Assembly (NCBI GenBank): GCA_038322235.1
Contig: JBBQFQ010000020.1
Span: 1 to 64,000, forward strand
Origin: SZAS-18 sp038322235
GTDB taxonomy: Bacteria > Verrucomicrobiota > Verrucomicrobiia > Chthoniobacterales > SZAS-18
Length of the DNA: 64,000 nucleotides
Direction of reading: 5' to 3'
Numbering within the stretch: position 1 is the first letter of the stretch; each line of letters begins with the position of its first letter. A program made the translations under genes and the position numbers. Below the pieces are notes generated by a model. The model saw only the letters and a list, made by a program, of their open reading frames with translations, searched no databases and was not told where the DNA came from. Below are positions 1 through 9,321 of this stretch, one piece after another.

Positions 1-2
1 TA

Positions 3-263
3 TTCGTTAAGACCCAAAATGTCTTAGCGAAGATCCGCCGCGTGTTCGTTAAGACCCAAAACGTCTTAGCTAAGACCCGCCGCGTGTTCGTTAAGACCCA
101 AAATGTCTTAGCTAAGACCCGCCGCGTATTCGTTAAGACCCAAAATGTCTTAGCGAAGATCCGCCGCGTGTTCGTTAAGACCCAAAACGTCTTAGCTAAG
201 ACCCGCCGCGTGTTCGTTAAGACCCAAAATGTCTTAGCTAAGACCCGCCGCGTGCTCGTTAAG
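3..263. repeat. Tandem array of a 42-bp unit (six copies plus a partial seventh)
   Basis: Six 42-bp units begin at 3, 45, 87, 129, 171 and 213, and a seventh breaks off after about 9 bp. The unit holds TAAGAC, then GTCTTA, then TAAGAC; in copies 2, 3, 5 and 6 the last two form the perfect 14-bp palindrome GTCTTAGCTAAGAC, while copies 1 and 4 carry GCGAAGAT instead. Variants recur in the order 1-2-3, 1-2-3, so the higher-order period is 126 bp. The first two bases of the window match the end of copy 3, so the array probably continues to the left. A 14-residue repeat is open in frame, but the opposite strand is open too, so coding is doubtful. Confidence 0.95.
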
Positions 264-275
264 TTGCCGGGCAAC

Positions 276-953
276 AGCGGAATACTCCCGCGGAGGCGCG
301 GAGGCGCAGAGGCCCGAAGCGATTCAGCGGATTTTCCATCCTCTGCGTCTCTGCGTCTCAGCGCGAACCCCTCAGCGCGACGAAGGCAAGAGCGGAATTC
401 TCCCGCGGAGGCGCGGAGGCGCGGAGGTCCGAATTGATTCTGCGGATTCTCCATCCTCTGCGTCTCTGCGCCTCTGCGCGAACCCCTCAGCTCGGCGAAG
501 GCAAAAGCGGAATTCTCCCGCGGAGGCGCGGAGGCGCGGAGGCCCGAAGTGATTCTGCAGATTCTCCATCCTCTGCGTCTCTGCGCCTCTGCGCGAACCC
601 CTCAGCTCGGCGAAGGCAAAAGCGGAATACTCCCGCGGAGGCGCAGAGGCGCGGAGGCCCAAAATGATTCTGCGGATTCTCCATCCTCTGCGTCTCTGCG
701 TCTCTGCGCGAACCCCTCAGCTCGGCGAAGGCAAAAGCGGAACACTCCCGCAGAGGCGCGGAGGCGCGGAGGGGCGGAGAAATTCAGCGGATTTTCCATC
801 CTCTGCGTCTCTGCGTCTCAGCGCGAACACCTCAGCTCGGTGAAGGCAAGGGCGGAATTCTCCCGCCGAGGCGCTGAGGCGCGGGGGGGCGGAGAGATTC
901 TGCGGATTTTCCATCCTCTGCGTCTCTGCGCCTCTGCGCGAACCCCTCAGCTC
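276..953. repeat. Tandem array of a 115-bp unit (about six copies)
   Basis: Copies start at 276, 391, 506, 621, 736 and 851, with an invariant spacing of 115 bp. Each has a purine-rich arm built on an 8-bp subperiod (GGAGGCGC) and, about 30 bp later, a pyrimidine-rich arm on a similar subperiod (CTCTGCG preceded by T or C). The arms are imperfectly reverse-complementary, so each unit could fold into a hairpin. Because 115 is not a multiple of 3, every frame is interrupted from unit to unit and the short open frames here are not credible genes. Similar GAGGCGCAGAG/CTCTGCGCCTC repeats are scattered in many environmental bacterial genomes; no function is known to me. Confidence 0.95.
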
Positions 954-1007
954 CGCCACCCCGCCCCGCTCGATTGCCCGACCTCCGACGCGCCCATCCG
1001 AGATTGA

Positions 1008-1838
1008 TCATTGCGCCGGACCCCACCCGACGTTCCAGGAACGCACCGGCACGAGCCTTGCTTCCCGCCGGGTGCGCAGGACGGTGCGGGCCAGCTCGAT
1101 GAGATGCAGCGTGAGGGCGAGGCGGTTGCCGGTGCCGGTGCGATTGAACAGCGTGGTCAGGTAGCCTTTCACCGTTTGCAGCTGCAGTTTCATCAACGTC
1201 GCGATCTCGGCGTTTGTCTTTCCCTCCGTCAGCCAATAAGCCACCTCGGCTTCCCGCGGGGAGAGACCGGCCTGCCGAAAGGACGCCACGTCGAGCGGAA
1301 ATTCATCGCGCACGCGCTGGCGGGCCTGAGCGAGCTGGCGGGCATTCGCGAGATGCCGCTGGGCCACCCGGAGGAGGACCCGATCCCGCTCCTTGAATTC
1401 CCGTCCGCGCTCCAGGGCGAACCAGGTGAGACAACCATCGTCCGTCGGAACGTGCACCGCCGCATGATCCATGGTCTCGAGGATCTTGAAACACTCGGAG
1501 TAGATGTCCAGATCCCGAAACTGCCGCGCGCTGACGAAGTCGCTGCTGAAGAACGGCCGGCCGCCGTTCACCGCCGGATCGAAGCAAAAGTACGGATATT
1601 TTTGCATGAACGTGCCGAACCCGGTCAGGGCCTTACCCCAATCCGGCCCGTCGCACGTGGTACTGGCCCGCATGGTGTTGGTGCGCGGGTCCAGGCTGCC
1701 GAAGTTCACCATGTCCGCTGAGACGATGCGGCGGAGAAAGCGAAAGGCATGATCCACCCAGTTCCCCGCATGCAACTCCGGGGTGTAGAGCTGAAGGGTG
1801 GCGTCGCTCAGCGACTCCAAGTCTTGGGCTGAAACCAT
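1008..1838 (-). CDS. LuxR-type helix-turn-helix transcriptional regulator
   Basis: A 276-aa protein when started at the ATG at 1838; an upstream start at 1904 adds 22 arginine-rich residues that do not look native. The C-terminal HTH lies at about residues 190-250 (LSPREAEVAYWLTEGKTNAE... then QTVKGYLTTLF), the NarL/LuxR DNA-binding fold. The first 170 residues lack a response-regulator receiver and may be a GAF-like sensory region, which I infer only from length and pattern. The gene is divergent from the giant secreted protein at 2116 with about 277 bp between starts, so it is a candidate regulator of that gene. The ligand is unknown. Confidence 0.85.
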   Translation of the reverse strand: MVSAQDLESLSDATLQLYTPELHAGNWVDHAFRFLRRIVSADMVNFGSLDPRTNTMRASTTCDGPDWGKALTGFGTFMQKYPYFCFDPAVNGGRPFFSSDFVSARQFRDLDIYSECFKILETMDHAAVHVPTDDGCLTWFALERGREFKERDRVLLRVAQRHLANARQLAQARQRVRDEFPLDVASFRQAGLSPREAEVAYWLTEGKTNAEIATLMKLQLQTVKGYLTTLFNRTGTGNRLALTLHLIELARTVLRTRREARLVPVRSWNVGWGPAQ

Positions 1839-2115
1839 CACGGTAATGCGGCCTGAGCGAGAGGGGCGGATGCGGAAATCGATCGGCCACAGACACCTTC
1901 CCAAAATTCCCTGCCCACAGGCAAGTCCGAATCCACGCGACCCCGGCGGAACAGTTCGGGGGCCGCGCCGACGCGCGCACTCGCGCCATCATGGCTCGTC
2001 ACGGCGAACCTCCCTCGACCAGCGCGGATCACCGAGCCGCAGAGTGACAAGTCCGGCCGCCCTACCCCTACCAAAGTAGGATTGCGGCATCACGGCAGAT
2101 CTGCGCGAATGGATC

Positions 2116-5100
2116 ATGACAGCGTATCCCGATGGGTTTTCGGTCCGCCGGGCCGCCGCCGCAGCTCTCTGGGCGGTGACTGCGTTCGGCGCCGCACCGG
2201 CCTTCGCGCAACAGACCTACTCTCTCTCCGCGTCCACCTTCCCCACGGTGTGGAACTACAACACGACGAACTGGGTGAACGCGGCGGGAGAGATTCAAGG
2301 CTGGCCCGGCGGATACAACAGTCGCCCAAATGCGATCATTACGGGGACGAGGACGGTGGACATGACCGGTACCCAATTCTGCACCACGCTGACGCTGGAT
2401 CCTGGGGTGACGCTCATGTCTTCACTGGGTCAGGAGCTCTATGCGTCGGAAATCAGCGGCTCGGGGACGATAAAAAATCCGCTCGTGGGCGAGACGTCGA
2501 TTTCCATCTCCAACGGGCTGAAGGTGGCTGGCCCGATCAGCAGTCCCTCCATCTCCATCCCGGTTTCTGGAGCCACGCTGCAAGGCCCCCTGGGAACTAT
2601 GACCGCGGGCACCTTCCAGATCGGCACGGTTGCCTCGACCACGGTGTTCAACTCCTCGGCCGGGGCCACGGTCAACACGACGGGGGACATGGTCATCGGA
2701 CCGACGAGCGGGGCCACCTGCTACGTAGGCATGACGGGGACGACACTGAACATCGGGGGTCATTTCAAAATCTCGCAGAACTCGAGCCAGACGACGCTCC
2801 AGATGAGTGGCGGCTCCCTTAATCTTGGCAAGACGCTTTCGCTTTCGGAGAGCGGCACCTCCGGGTTTACGCCCGGTTCAGTAGTGACGTTGGGCGGAGT
2901 CAATATCGTGGTCGCGGACGCCGAGGGACGAGCCGGGATTTCGGGGAAGTTCTTTGGAGCGTCAGCGGGTGATAAGCTCGATTTGGGCGGGTCGGCCGTG
3001 CGGGTGCGCGGCGGCGGATTCCTCACGGTTTCCCTCGATCGATTTGTGGTGAACAATACGACCTTCGACACGACCGGGGGCAATGCGCTCCTCGCGGGAA
3101 GATTTGCCTTCGGGAGCGGAAGGCTCATCAAGGCCGGCCCCGGCATCCTGAAAATCACGGCTGCCAACGAGTACGGGCCGTCCACCTCCGCCTTCGACAT
3201 CCGCGGTGGATTCCTCGAGTTCACCAGCCGGTCAAACTTCGGCCCCGCGGATGCGCCCGAAGTCGGCATCGGGAGCCCCTCGAAAAACATCATCCTCAAC
3301 GGCGGCGGGCTGCGCTGGGAGTCTGGGAGCACGACCGACATCTCGATTCGCCTGCAAACCCTGACGGCGCCCAGTTTCGACACCAACGGCAGCAACGTCA
3401 CCTTTGGCACGCCGCTGACCTGGACCGGCGGATTGACAAAGGTGGGCGCGGGCAATCTCTCGCTGGCGCCTCAGGGAGCCTCGTTTGCCGGCGGCACGAC
3501 TCAAATCAACGGCGGGTCCATCGGCTTTCCCTCGCTCAGCTCATTCGGCACCGGCCAGATCACGCTCAATGGCGGCGGGCTGCGCTGGAACGCCAACACC
3601 CTCGACATTTCTCCGCGGCTCACGGCGCTCGGCGCGGGCGGCGGCGTCTTCGATACGAACGGCAACAACGTCAACCTCGCCGCCAGCCCGATCACGGGGC
3701 CTGGAGGGATCACCAAAATCGGCGCCGGCACTCTCACGATCACGGGCTCGCATCCTTTCTCCGGCAGCGCGATCGTGGAGGGCGGCACGCTGGCGCTCAA
3801 CGGCACTTTCACGGGAAAGGCGAGCATCCGGGTCGGCTCCAATGCCGCGGGTACCTTGAATCTCAATGGTAACGCGGGCAGCGCGACCACGCTGTCCACG
3901 CCGGCCAATGCGCTCCTCGGCGAGAATCCTACGGGCGTCGGCACCGCGACGGTGAACGGCTTTGGCGCGAATCTCACGACCGGCACTTTCATCGAGGTGG
4001 GCTCGCGCGGAAATGGCACGCTCAATATCACCGGCGGTGGGCGGGTGACTTCCACCACCACAACCGCGCTCGGCGTGTTTCTCGGCGCGAGCGGGACGCT
4101 GAACGTGACCGGCATCGGGCAGGGCGCCATCAGCGCGGTCGGATCGTCGCTCAATGTCGGTACCACCCTCTTCGTGGGCTACGGCGCCCCGGCCATTTTC
4201 ACGGTTAGCTCCGGCGGCTCCGTCACGGCGGGGAATGTCTCGCTTGGAACCACCGCCGGCGGCAGCGGCGCGTTCGTCATCAATCCCGGCGGCACGCTGA
4301 ATGTGGGCGGCGCGAACGGCATCAGCAGCGGAGCGGGCGAATCCGGATTTTATCTCTCCGGCGGCACGCTGAAAGTCACGGGCAGCAGCCTCACGACCAC
4401 CGTGCCGATGGTGCTGGCGAACAGCTCCCTCCTCGATACCAGCGGCGTGGATGCCGTGCTCGGCGGCGTCGTGAGCGGCACCGGCGGCCTGGTCAAAATC
4501 GGCGGCGGCATTCTCTATCTCAACGCGGCGAACACTTATGCCGGCGGCACGCAGCTCTACGCCGGCAACATCGTGGTGCCGGCGGCAAACACGCTCGGCA
4601 CCGGCACGGTGGCGGTACTGGGCGGCTCGCTCTACAGCAGCAGCACCTTCCAGCGCGATGGCGCCGTGACGGTCTCCGGCGCGGGAGCCACGCTGAGCGC
4701 AGCCAACTACATTGAGATCGGCGTGGGCGGCACGGGCTCGCTGGCCGTGACGAGCGGCGGACAAGTCAGCTCGCCGAGCAGCCTCGCCTTTGGCCTCCTC
4801 GGCGGCGGCACGCTCGGCACGGCGAGTGTCAGTGGTACGGGCTCTTCCCTCACCAGCGCCGGCCCGATGTACCTCGGCTTCCTCAGCAGCGGCAGCATCT
4901 CCGTCGGCGCGGGCGGCACGGTGACCTGCGGCGGGCAGATGATCCTCGGCTCAGGCCCGGCGGCCGGTGGGACGTTTGGCCTCAACCCCGGCGGCACGCT
5001 GAATGTAGGCGGCACCAACGGCCTCACCAAAGGGTCCGGTGGAGCGACCTTTTTCCTTGCGGGCGGCACCTTGAAGGTCACCGGCAGCACGCTCACCACG

Positions 5101-8100
5101 ACGGTGCCGATGATGCTCGATAACCTTTCGCTCATTGACACCAGCGGGGTGGACTGCGTGCTCGGTGGCGCCCTCAGCGGCGCAGGTGGTCTGGCAAAAA
5201 ACGGTGCGGGCATCCTCACGCTCAGCGGGAGCAATAACTACAGCGGCAGCACCATCGTGTATGCCGGCGTGGTCCGCGCCAGCACCGTCAGCAGTCTCGG
5301 CGGCGGCCCCCTCGCGCTCGCGGGCGGCACGCTGGATCTGCCCTTCGCCGGCACCGTCAGCGTGCAGTCGCTCAGCTTTGATGGCGCGCTCCAATTTGGC
5401 GGCACGTGGGGGAGTCTGGCTTCCTCCGCCACGAACAAGACCGCGCGCATCACCAGCAGTGGCATCCTCAATGTCCTCGGCAACATCCAACCCATCGCCT
5501 TCAATGCTGCGGCCACCACGGGCTTGAGCACCGCGAGCGGCGGCGCCCTCATCAACCTCGCCACCGCCACCGGGGCCACGCCTCCTGGCGGCAGCTTCAG
5601 CGGGCCGGGCGTGAGCGGCGGCTTCTTTGATCCCGCGGCGGCGGGCTTCGGGCTGCACGTCATCACCTACACGGCGAATGGGGTGAGCGGCACCTTCACG
5701 ATCGGTGTCACGGGTGGCCTCGCGCTCGACGAGGAGGGCGGCGCCTTCGTGCCGGGAAATCTCGCGCCCGGCGGCACCGCCTTCGCCTTCGATGTGGTGT
5801 CCGGCTTTCCCAGCCACACCATTGCGCACCTCAACGACGCCACCTACGGCAACTCGTTTAGCTGGATCGGCAATTCCGCCGACTCCTTCGTCGGCGTCAG
5901 CCTCGGCGCCGCGCCCGTTACGGTGAATCGCATTGCTTTTGGCCGCGACAACACCGGCACGTTCACGGACCGCAGCGTGGATTTTTACACCGTCCAGTAC
6001 ACCACCGACCCGAATCCAACCGCCGCCACGACCGCGTGGACGAGCCTCGGCGCGGTGGACTACCGGCCCGGCGGCAACGCGAATGTCGCCAACCCCGCGC
6101 GTCGTCACGTTTTCAACTTCGCACCCGTCGCTGCCACCGGCCTGCGCATCCGCACCGCCGCGTTCGGCACCGCCATCGATGAAATCGAGATCTACCCCGC
6201 CAGCGGCGTCTTTTCCACGGGCGGCCTCGCGCTCCTCCAGCAAGGGGGCGGCTTCGCGCCGGCCAATCTTGCCCGCGGCGCCAGCGCGCTGGCCTTTGCG
6301 AAGGACGTGATTCCCGCCGCCCCGCATGCCATCGCCAATCTGAACAACGGCAGCTACGGAAATGCCTCGAGCTGGATCGGGAACACCTTCGGTTCTTTCG
6401 CCGGCATCAATCTCGGAGGCTCGTTCTCGATCGATCGACTCGCCTTCGGCCGGGACAACACGTCCGGTGGCTTCACCGATCGCACGCTCGGTCGCTACAC
6501 CATCCAATATACGGCGGTCGCCAACCCCGATGCCACCACGCCGGACGCAAGTTGGACCACCATCGGTTTCCTCGACTACCAGACCGCAGCCGGACCGAAT
6601 TTCACCGCGCCTTGGTTGCGCCATCTCTTCGGCTTCCCGGCGGTCACCGCCACCGGCTTGCGGATCATCGCGCCCGCCAGCGGCGTCATCACCGCCGCCA
6701 TCGATGAAATCGAAATCTACCAGGGACAGCCCCAGCTCACGCTCGAGCAACCGGTCGGCACGCCGGTCGCGAACGGCGGAAGCGTGGACTTCGGCGGCGT
6801 TCTCCCCGGGCAGAGTATCAGCAGACTCTTCACGCTGACGAATACGGGCACGAGCACGCTGACGCTCTTCACGCTGTCCTCCGGCGGGGGGAATGCGGCG
6901 GAGTTCGTGCCGGCCGCTCTCGGGAACGATACCCTGCCGCCGGGTGTCAGCACCACCTACCAGATCGGGTTTAGCCCCGCCGCTCCGGGCGCGCGTACTT
7001 CCACGGTGACGCTGGGCAGCAACGATCCCGCCACGCCGCAGTTCAACTACGGCGTGACCGGCACCGGGCAGGTGCCCACCTTCAACGCCGCCGCCACCGC
7101 TGGACTGAGTTATCCTCTCGGCAACGGCCCGGTGAATCTGAGCTCCGCGAGCGCGCCCGCGCCATCCGGCGGCATGTTCAGCGGACCGGCCGTGACGAAT
7201 GGCAGCTTCGATCCCACGGCGGCCGGACTCGGGGTCTCCACCATCATCTACACGGTGAGCGGGGTGAGCAGCACGTTCACGGTGGGCGTGACCGGCGGAC
7301 TCACGCTGGAGGAGGAAGGCGGCAGCTTCGCGCCGAATAACCTCGCCCCCGCCGGTACGGCCTTCGCGAAAGACGTGTTTATCGGGAACCCGAATCACAC
7401 CATTCCGCATCTGAACGATGCCCTCTACGGCAACGGCAACAGCTGGATCAACGCGTCGGCCAATTCCTTTGCCGGCGTCAGCCTCGGGGCCACGCCGGTG
7501 CTCGTAAATCGCATCGCCTTCGGACGCGATAACACGGCGTTTTTCGGCGATCGCTGCGTCGATTTCTACACCCTCCAGGTCACCACCGATCCGAATCCCA
7601 CTGCTGCCACCACGGCTTGGACCACCATCGGCGCGGTGGACTACCGCGCGGGCGGCGGCGCCAATGTGGCCACACCGGCCCTGCGCCACGTGTTTGCGTT
7701 TGCCCCGGTCAGCGCGACGGGCGTGCGCATCCTCACGCTGGCGAACGGGACCGCCCTCGATGAGATCGAGATCTATCCCGCGGCCGGCGTCTTCACCACC
7801 GGCAGTCTCACGCTGCTGCAGGAGAGCGGCACCTTCGCTCCGGCCAATCTGGCCACCGCAACCGGGGCGGTGGCCTTCGCGAAGGATTTGCTGCCGGGAA
7901 ACTCCAACCACACCATCGCCCATCTCAACGACGCTACGTACGGCAATGCCTTTAGCTGGATCGGAAACAGCGCGCCCACGTTTGCTGGAATTAACCTGGG
8001 CGGGAGCAAGACAGTCGATCGCCTCGCGTTCGGACGCGACAACACCGGTGGCCTCGTCGATCGCGCGCTCAGCCGCTACACGGTGCAGTTCACGACGGCG

Positions 8101-9090
8101 GCAAATCCGGACGCGTCCACGCCGGACGCGAGCTGGATGACCATCGGGTTCCTCGACTACCAGACGGCGTTTGGGACGAACTTCACCGCGCCGTCGCGGC
8201 GGCACCTCTACCGCTTCCCCGCCGTCACCGCGACGGGGCTGCGCATCATCACCTCGGTCTTTGGTACCGCGATCGATGAAATCGAGCTCTACGAGGGGAA
8301 GTCGCTCATTGCCGTGCAGAATGCCATCGGCGCTCCGCTGATCAGCGGCGGCAGCAGCGTGGACTTCGGGAATGTGGGCCCAGCCACCAGCACCACGCGT
8401 TCCTTTAGCGTCGCCAATCAGGGCTCGGCCAGTCTCACGCTGGGCGGTGCCACCATCGATGGCGCAAGTGCGAGCGACTTCTCTCCCGGGTCTCCGGTCA
8501 CCCCCGTGCTGGCGCCGGGAGCGAGCACCACGTTCAGCGTGACCTTCGCTCCCTCCGCCACGGGCTCGCGCACGGCAGGGTTGCATGTCCCCAGTGACGA
8601 TCCGGCGACGCCGTCCTTCGATGTCACCCTCACGGGCAACGGCCTGACGGTGCTCGGGGCCTGGCGGCAGCAGTTCTTCGGCAACTTCCTCAATGCGGGC
8701 AGCGCCGCGGACACGGCCGATCCGAACGGCAACGGCGTGCCGAATCTGGTGGAGTATGCGCTCCACGGAAATCCGGCGGCCACCGCGGGCAGCCTGAACT
8801 TCCTCCCGCAGCTCAGCCGGAACGGCAATCGGCTCCAGCTCAGCTTCCAGCGCTACTTCGACCGGCCGGACATCACCCTCACCGTGCAGGGACTGGACGT
8901 GCTGACCAATACCTGGACCGACCTCGCGCAGAGCGTCGGCGGCACCCCTTTCACCGTGCTGACCAGCGGAGCAATCATCAACGAAGTGGTCGGCGCCACC
9001 TCGAGCGCGGTATCTGTGCAGGACATCTACCTCATCACCGATCCGGCCCATCCGCAGCGCTTCCTGCGGCTGCGGGTGACGAATCCGTAG
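2116..9090 (+). CDS. Giant secreted autotransporter-associated beta-strand repeat protein
   Basis: 2324 aa. The N-terminus has arginines, a hydrophobic stretch and an AFA-QQ signal-peptidase site near residue 31. Residues of about 150-1120 are Gly/Ser/Thr-rich beta-solenoid repeats of the autotransporter-associated (PATR) type, with lines such as GLVKIGGGILYLNAANTYAGG. Four discoidin-like (F5/8-type) domains follow at about 1199-1364, 1370-1535, 1728-1892 and 1896-2060, each with SWI(G/N)NxxxxF, (I/L)AFGRDN and DEIE(I/L)Y. Two 'choice-of-anchor D' Ig-like domains lie at about 1545-1650 and 2077-2177. The last 150 residues hold a D-x-N-G-N-G linker and end in FLRLRVTNP. There is no recognisable outer-membrane barrel, so export beyond the inner membrane needs another route. 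Probable role: a large surface or matrix-binding protein. The substrate is unknown. Confidence 0.9.
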   Translation: MTAYPDGFSVRRAAAAALWAVTAFGAAPAFAQQTYSLSASTFPTVWNYNTTNWVNAAGEIQGWPGGYNSRPNAIITGTRTVDMTGTQFCTTLTLDPGVTLMSSLGQELYASEISGSGTIKNPLVGETSISISNGLKVAGPISSPSISIPVSGATLQGPLGTMTAGTFQIGTVASTTVFNSSAGATVNTTGDMVIGPTSGATCYVGMTGTTLNIGGHFKISQNSSQTTLQMSGGSLNLGKTLSLSESGTSGFTPGSVVTLGGVNIVVADAEGRAGISGKFFGASAGDKLDLGGSAVRVRGGGFLTVSLDRFVVNNTTFDTTGGNALLAGRFAFGSGRLIKAGPGILKITAANEYGPSTSAFDIRGGFLEFTSRSNFGPADAPEVGIGSPSKNIILNGGGLRWESGSTTDISIRLQTLTAPSFDTNGSNVTFGTPLTWTGGLTKVGAGNLSLAPQGASFAGGTTQINGGSIGFPSLSSFGTGQITLNGGGLRWNANTLDISPRLTALGAGGGVFDTNGNNVNLAASPITGPGGITKIGAGTLTITGSHPFSGSAIVEGGTLALNGTFTGKASIRVGSNAAGTLNLNGNAGSATTLSTPANALLGENPTGVGTATVNGFGANLTTGTFIEVGSRGNGTLNITGGGRVTSTTTTALGVFLGASGTLNVTGIGQGAISAVGSSLNVGTTLFVGYGAPAIFTVSSGGSVTAGNVSLGTTAGGSGAFVINPGGTLNVGGANGISSGAGESGFYLSGGTLKVTGSSLTTTVPMVLANSSLLDTSGVDAVLGGVVSGTGGLVKIGGGILYLNAANTYAGGTQLYAGNIVVPAANTLGTGTVAVLGGSLYSSSTFQRDGAVTVSGAGATLSAANYIEIGVGGTGSLAVTSGGQVSSPSSLAFGLLGGGTLGTASVSGTGSSLTSAGPMYLGFLSSGSISVGAGGTVTCGGQMILGSGPAAGGTFGLNPGGTLNVGGTNGLTKGSGGATFFLAGGTLKVTGSTLTTTVPMMLDNLSLIDTSGVDCVLGGALSGAGGLAKNGAGILTLSGSNNYSGSTIVYAGVVRASTVSSLGGGPLALAGGTLDLPFAGTVSVQSLSFDGALQFGGTWGSLASSATNKTARITSSGILNVLGNIQPIAFNAAATTGLSTASGGALINLATATGATPPGGSFSGPGVSGGFFDPAAAGFGLHVITYTANGVSGTFTIGVTGGLALDEEGGAFVPGNLAPGGTAFAFDVVSGFPSHTIAHLNDATYGNSFSWIGNSADSFVGVSLGAAPVTVNRIAFGRDNTGTFTDRSVDFYTVQYTTDPNPTAATTAWTSLGAVDYRPGGNANVANPARRHVFNFAPVAATGLRIRTAAFGTAIDEIEIYPASGVFSTGGLALLQQGGGFAPANLARGASALAFAKDVIPAAPHAIANLNNGSYGNASSWIGNTFGSFAGINLGGSFSIDRLAFGRDNTSGGFTDRTLGRYTIQYTAVANPDATTPDASWTTIGFLDYQTAAGPNFTAPWLRHLFGFPAVTATGLRIIAPASGVITAAIDEIEIYQGQPQLTLEQPVGTPVANGGSVDFGGVLPGQSISRLFTLTNTGTSTLTLFTLSSGGGNAAEFVPAALGNDTLPPGVSTTYQIGFSPAAPGARTSTVTLGSNDPATPQFNYGVTGTGQVPTFNAAATAGLSYPLGNGPVNLSSASAPAPSGGMFSGPAVTNGSFDPTAAGLGVSTIIYTVSGVSSTFTVGVTGGLTLEEEGGSFAPNNLAPAGTAFAKDVFIGNPNHTIPHLNDALYGNGNSWINASANSFAGVSLGATPVLVNRIAFGRDNTAFFGDRCVDFYTLQVTTDPNPTAATTAWTTIGAVDYRAGGGANVATPALRHVFAFAPVSATGVRILTLANGTALDEIEIYPAAGVFTTGSLTLLQESGTFAPANLATATGAVAFAKDLLPGNSNHTIAHLNDATYGNAFSWIGNSAPTFAGINLGGSKTVDRLAFGRDNTGGLVDRALSRYTVQFTTAANPDASTPDASWMTIGFLDYQTAFGTNFTAPSRRHLYRFPAVTATGLRIITSVFGTAIDEIELYEGKSLIAVQNAIGAPLISGGSSVDFGNVGPATSTTRSFSVANQGSASLTLGGATIDGASASDFSPGSPVTPVLAPGASTTFSVTFAPSATGSRTAGLHVPSDDPATPSFDVTLTGNGLTVLGAWRQQFFGNFLNAGSAADTADPNGNGVPNLVEYALHGNPAATAGSLNFLPQLSRNGNRLQLSFQRYFDRPDITLTVQGLDVLTNTWTDLAQSVGGTPFTVLTSGAIINEVVGATSSAVSVQDIYLITDPAHPQRFLRLRVTNP

Positions 9091-9321
9091 AGCATCGGCG
9101 AAAGGTCAGTGGCGGGACCGCGGCGCGGCGGCGAAAATATCTGCGCGGACGGTGCCCTCCGCCGGCCGCGGATTGGTGGTGCCCAAGGAACTTCTGGCCC
9201 TCACGGTTGCCCCGAATTAGCAGACGCGCCGGCATCTCCACCGGCGCCGCTGGCGGGGGTGAGTGCGGGGCAAAGATGGGAAGTGATTCTGGCGGGAGTG
9301 CCGCCCTTCCGCCCGCTCGGC

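Noticed and set aside
42..437. Frame encoding a 14-residue repeat (FVKTQNVLAKTRRV)
   Set aside because: The frame stays open only because 42 is a multiple of 3; the opposite strand is open too, and the frame dies in the 115-bp array.
4951..9051. 1366-codon open frame antisense to the giant surface protein
   Set aside because: It is a mirror of the high-GC repeat coding, Arg/Gly/Ala rich with no domain; the plus strand has signal peptide and recognisable domains.
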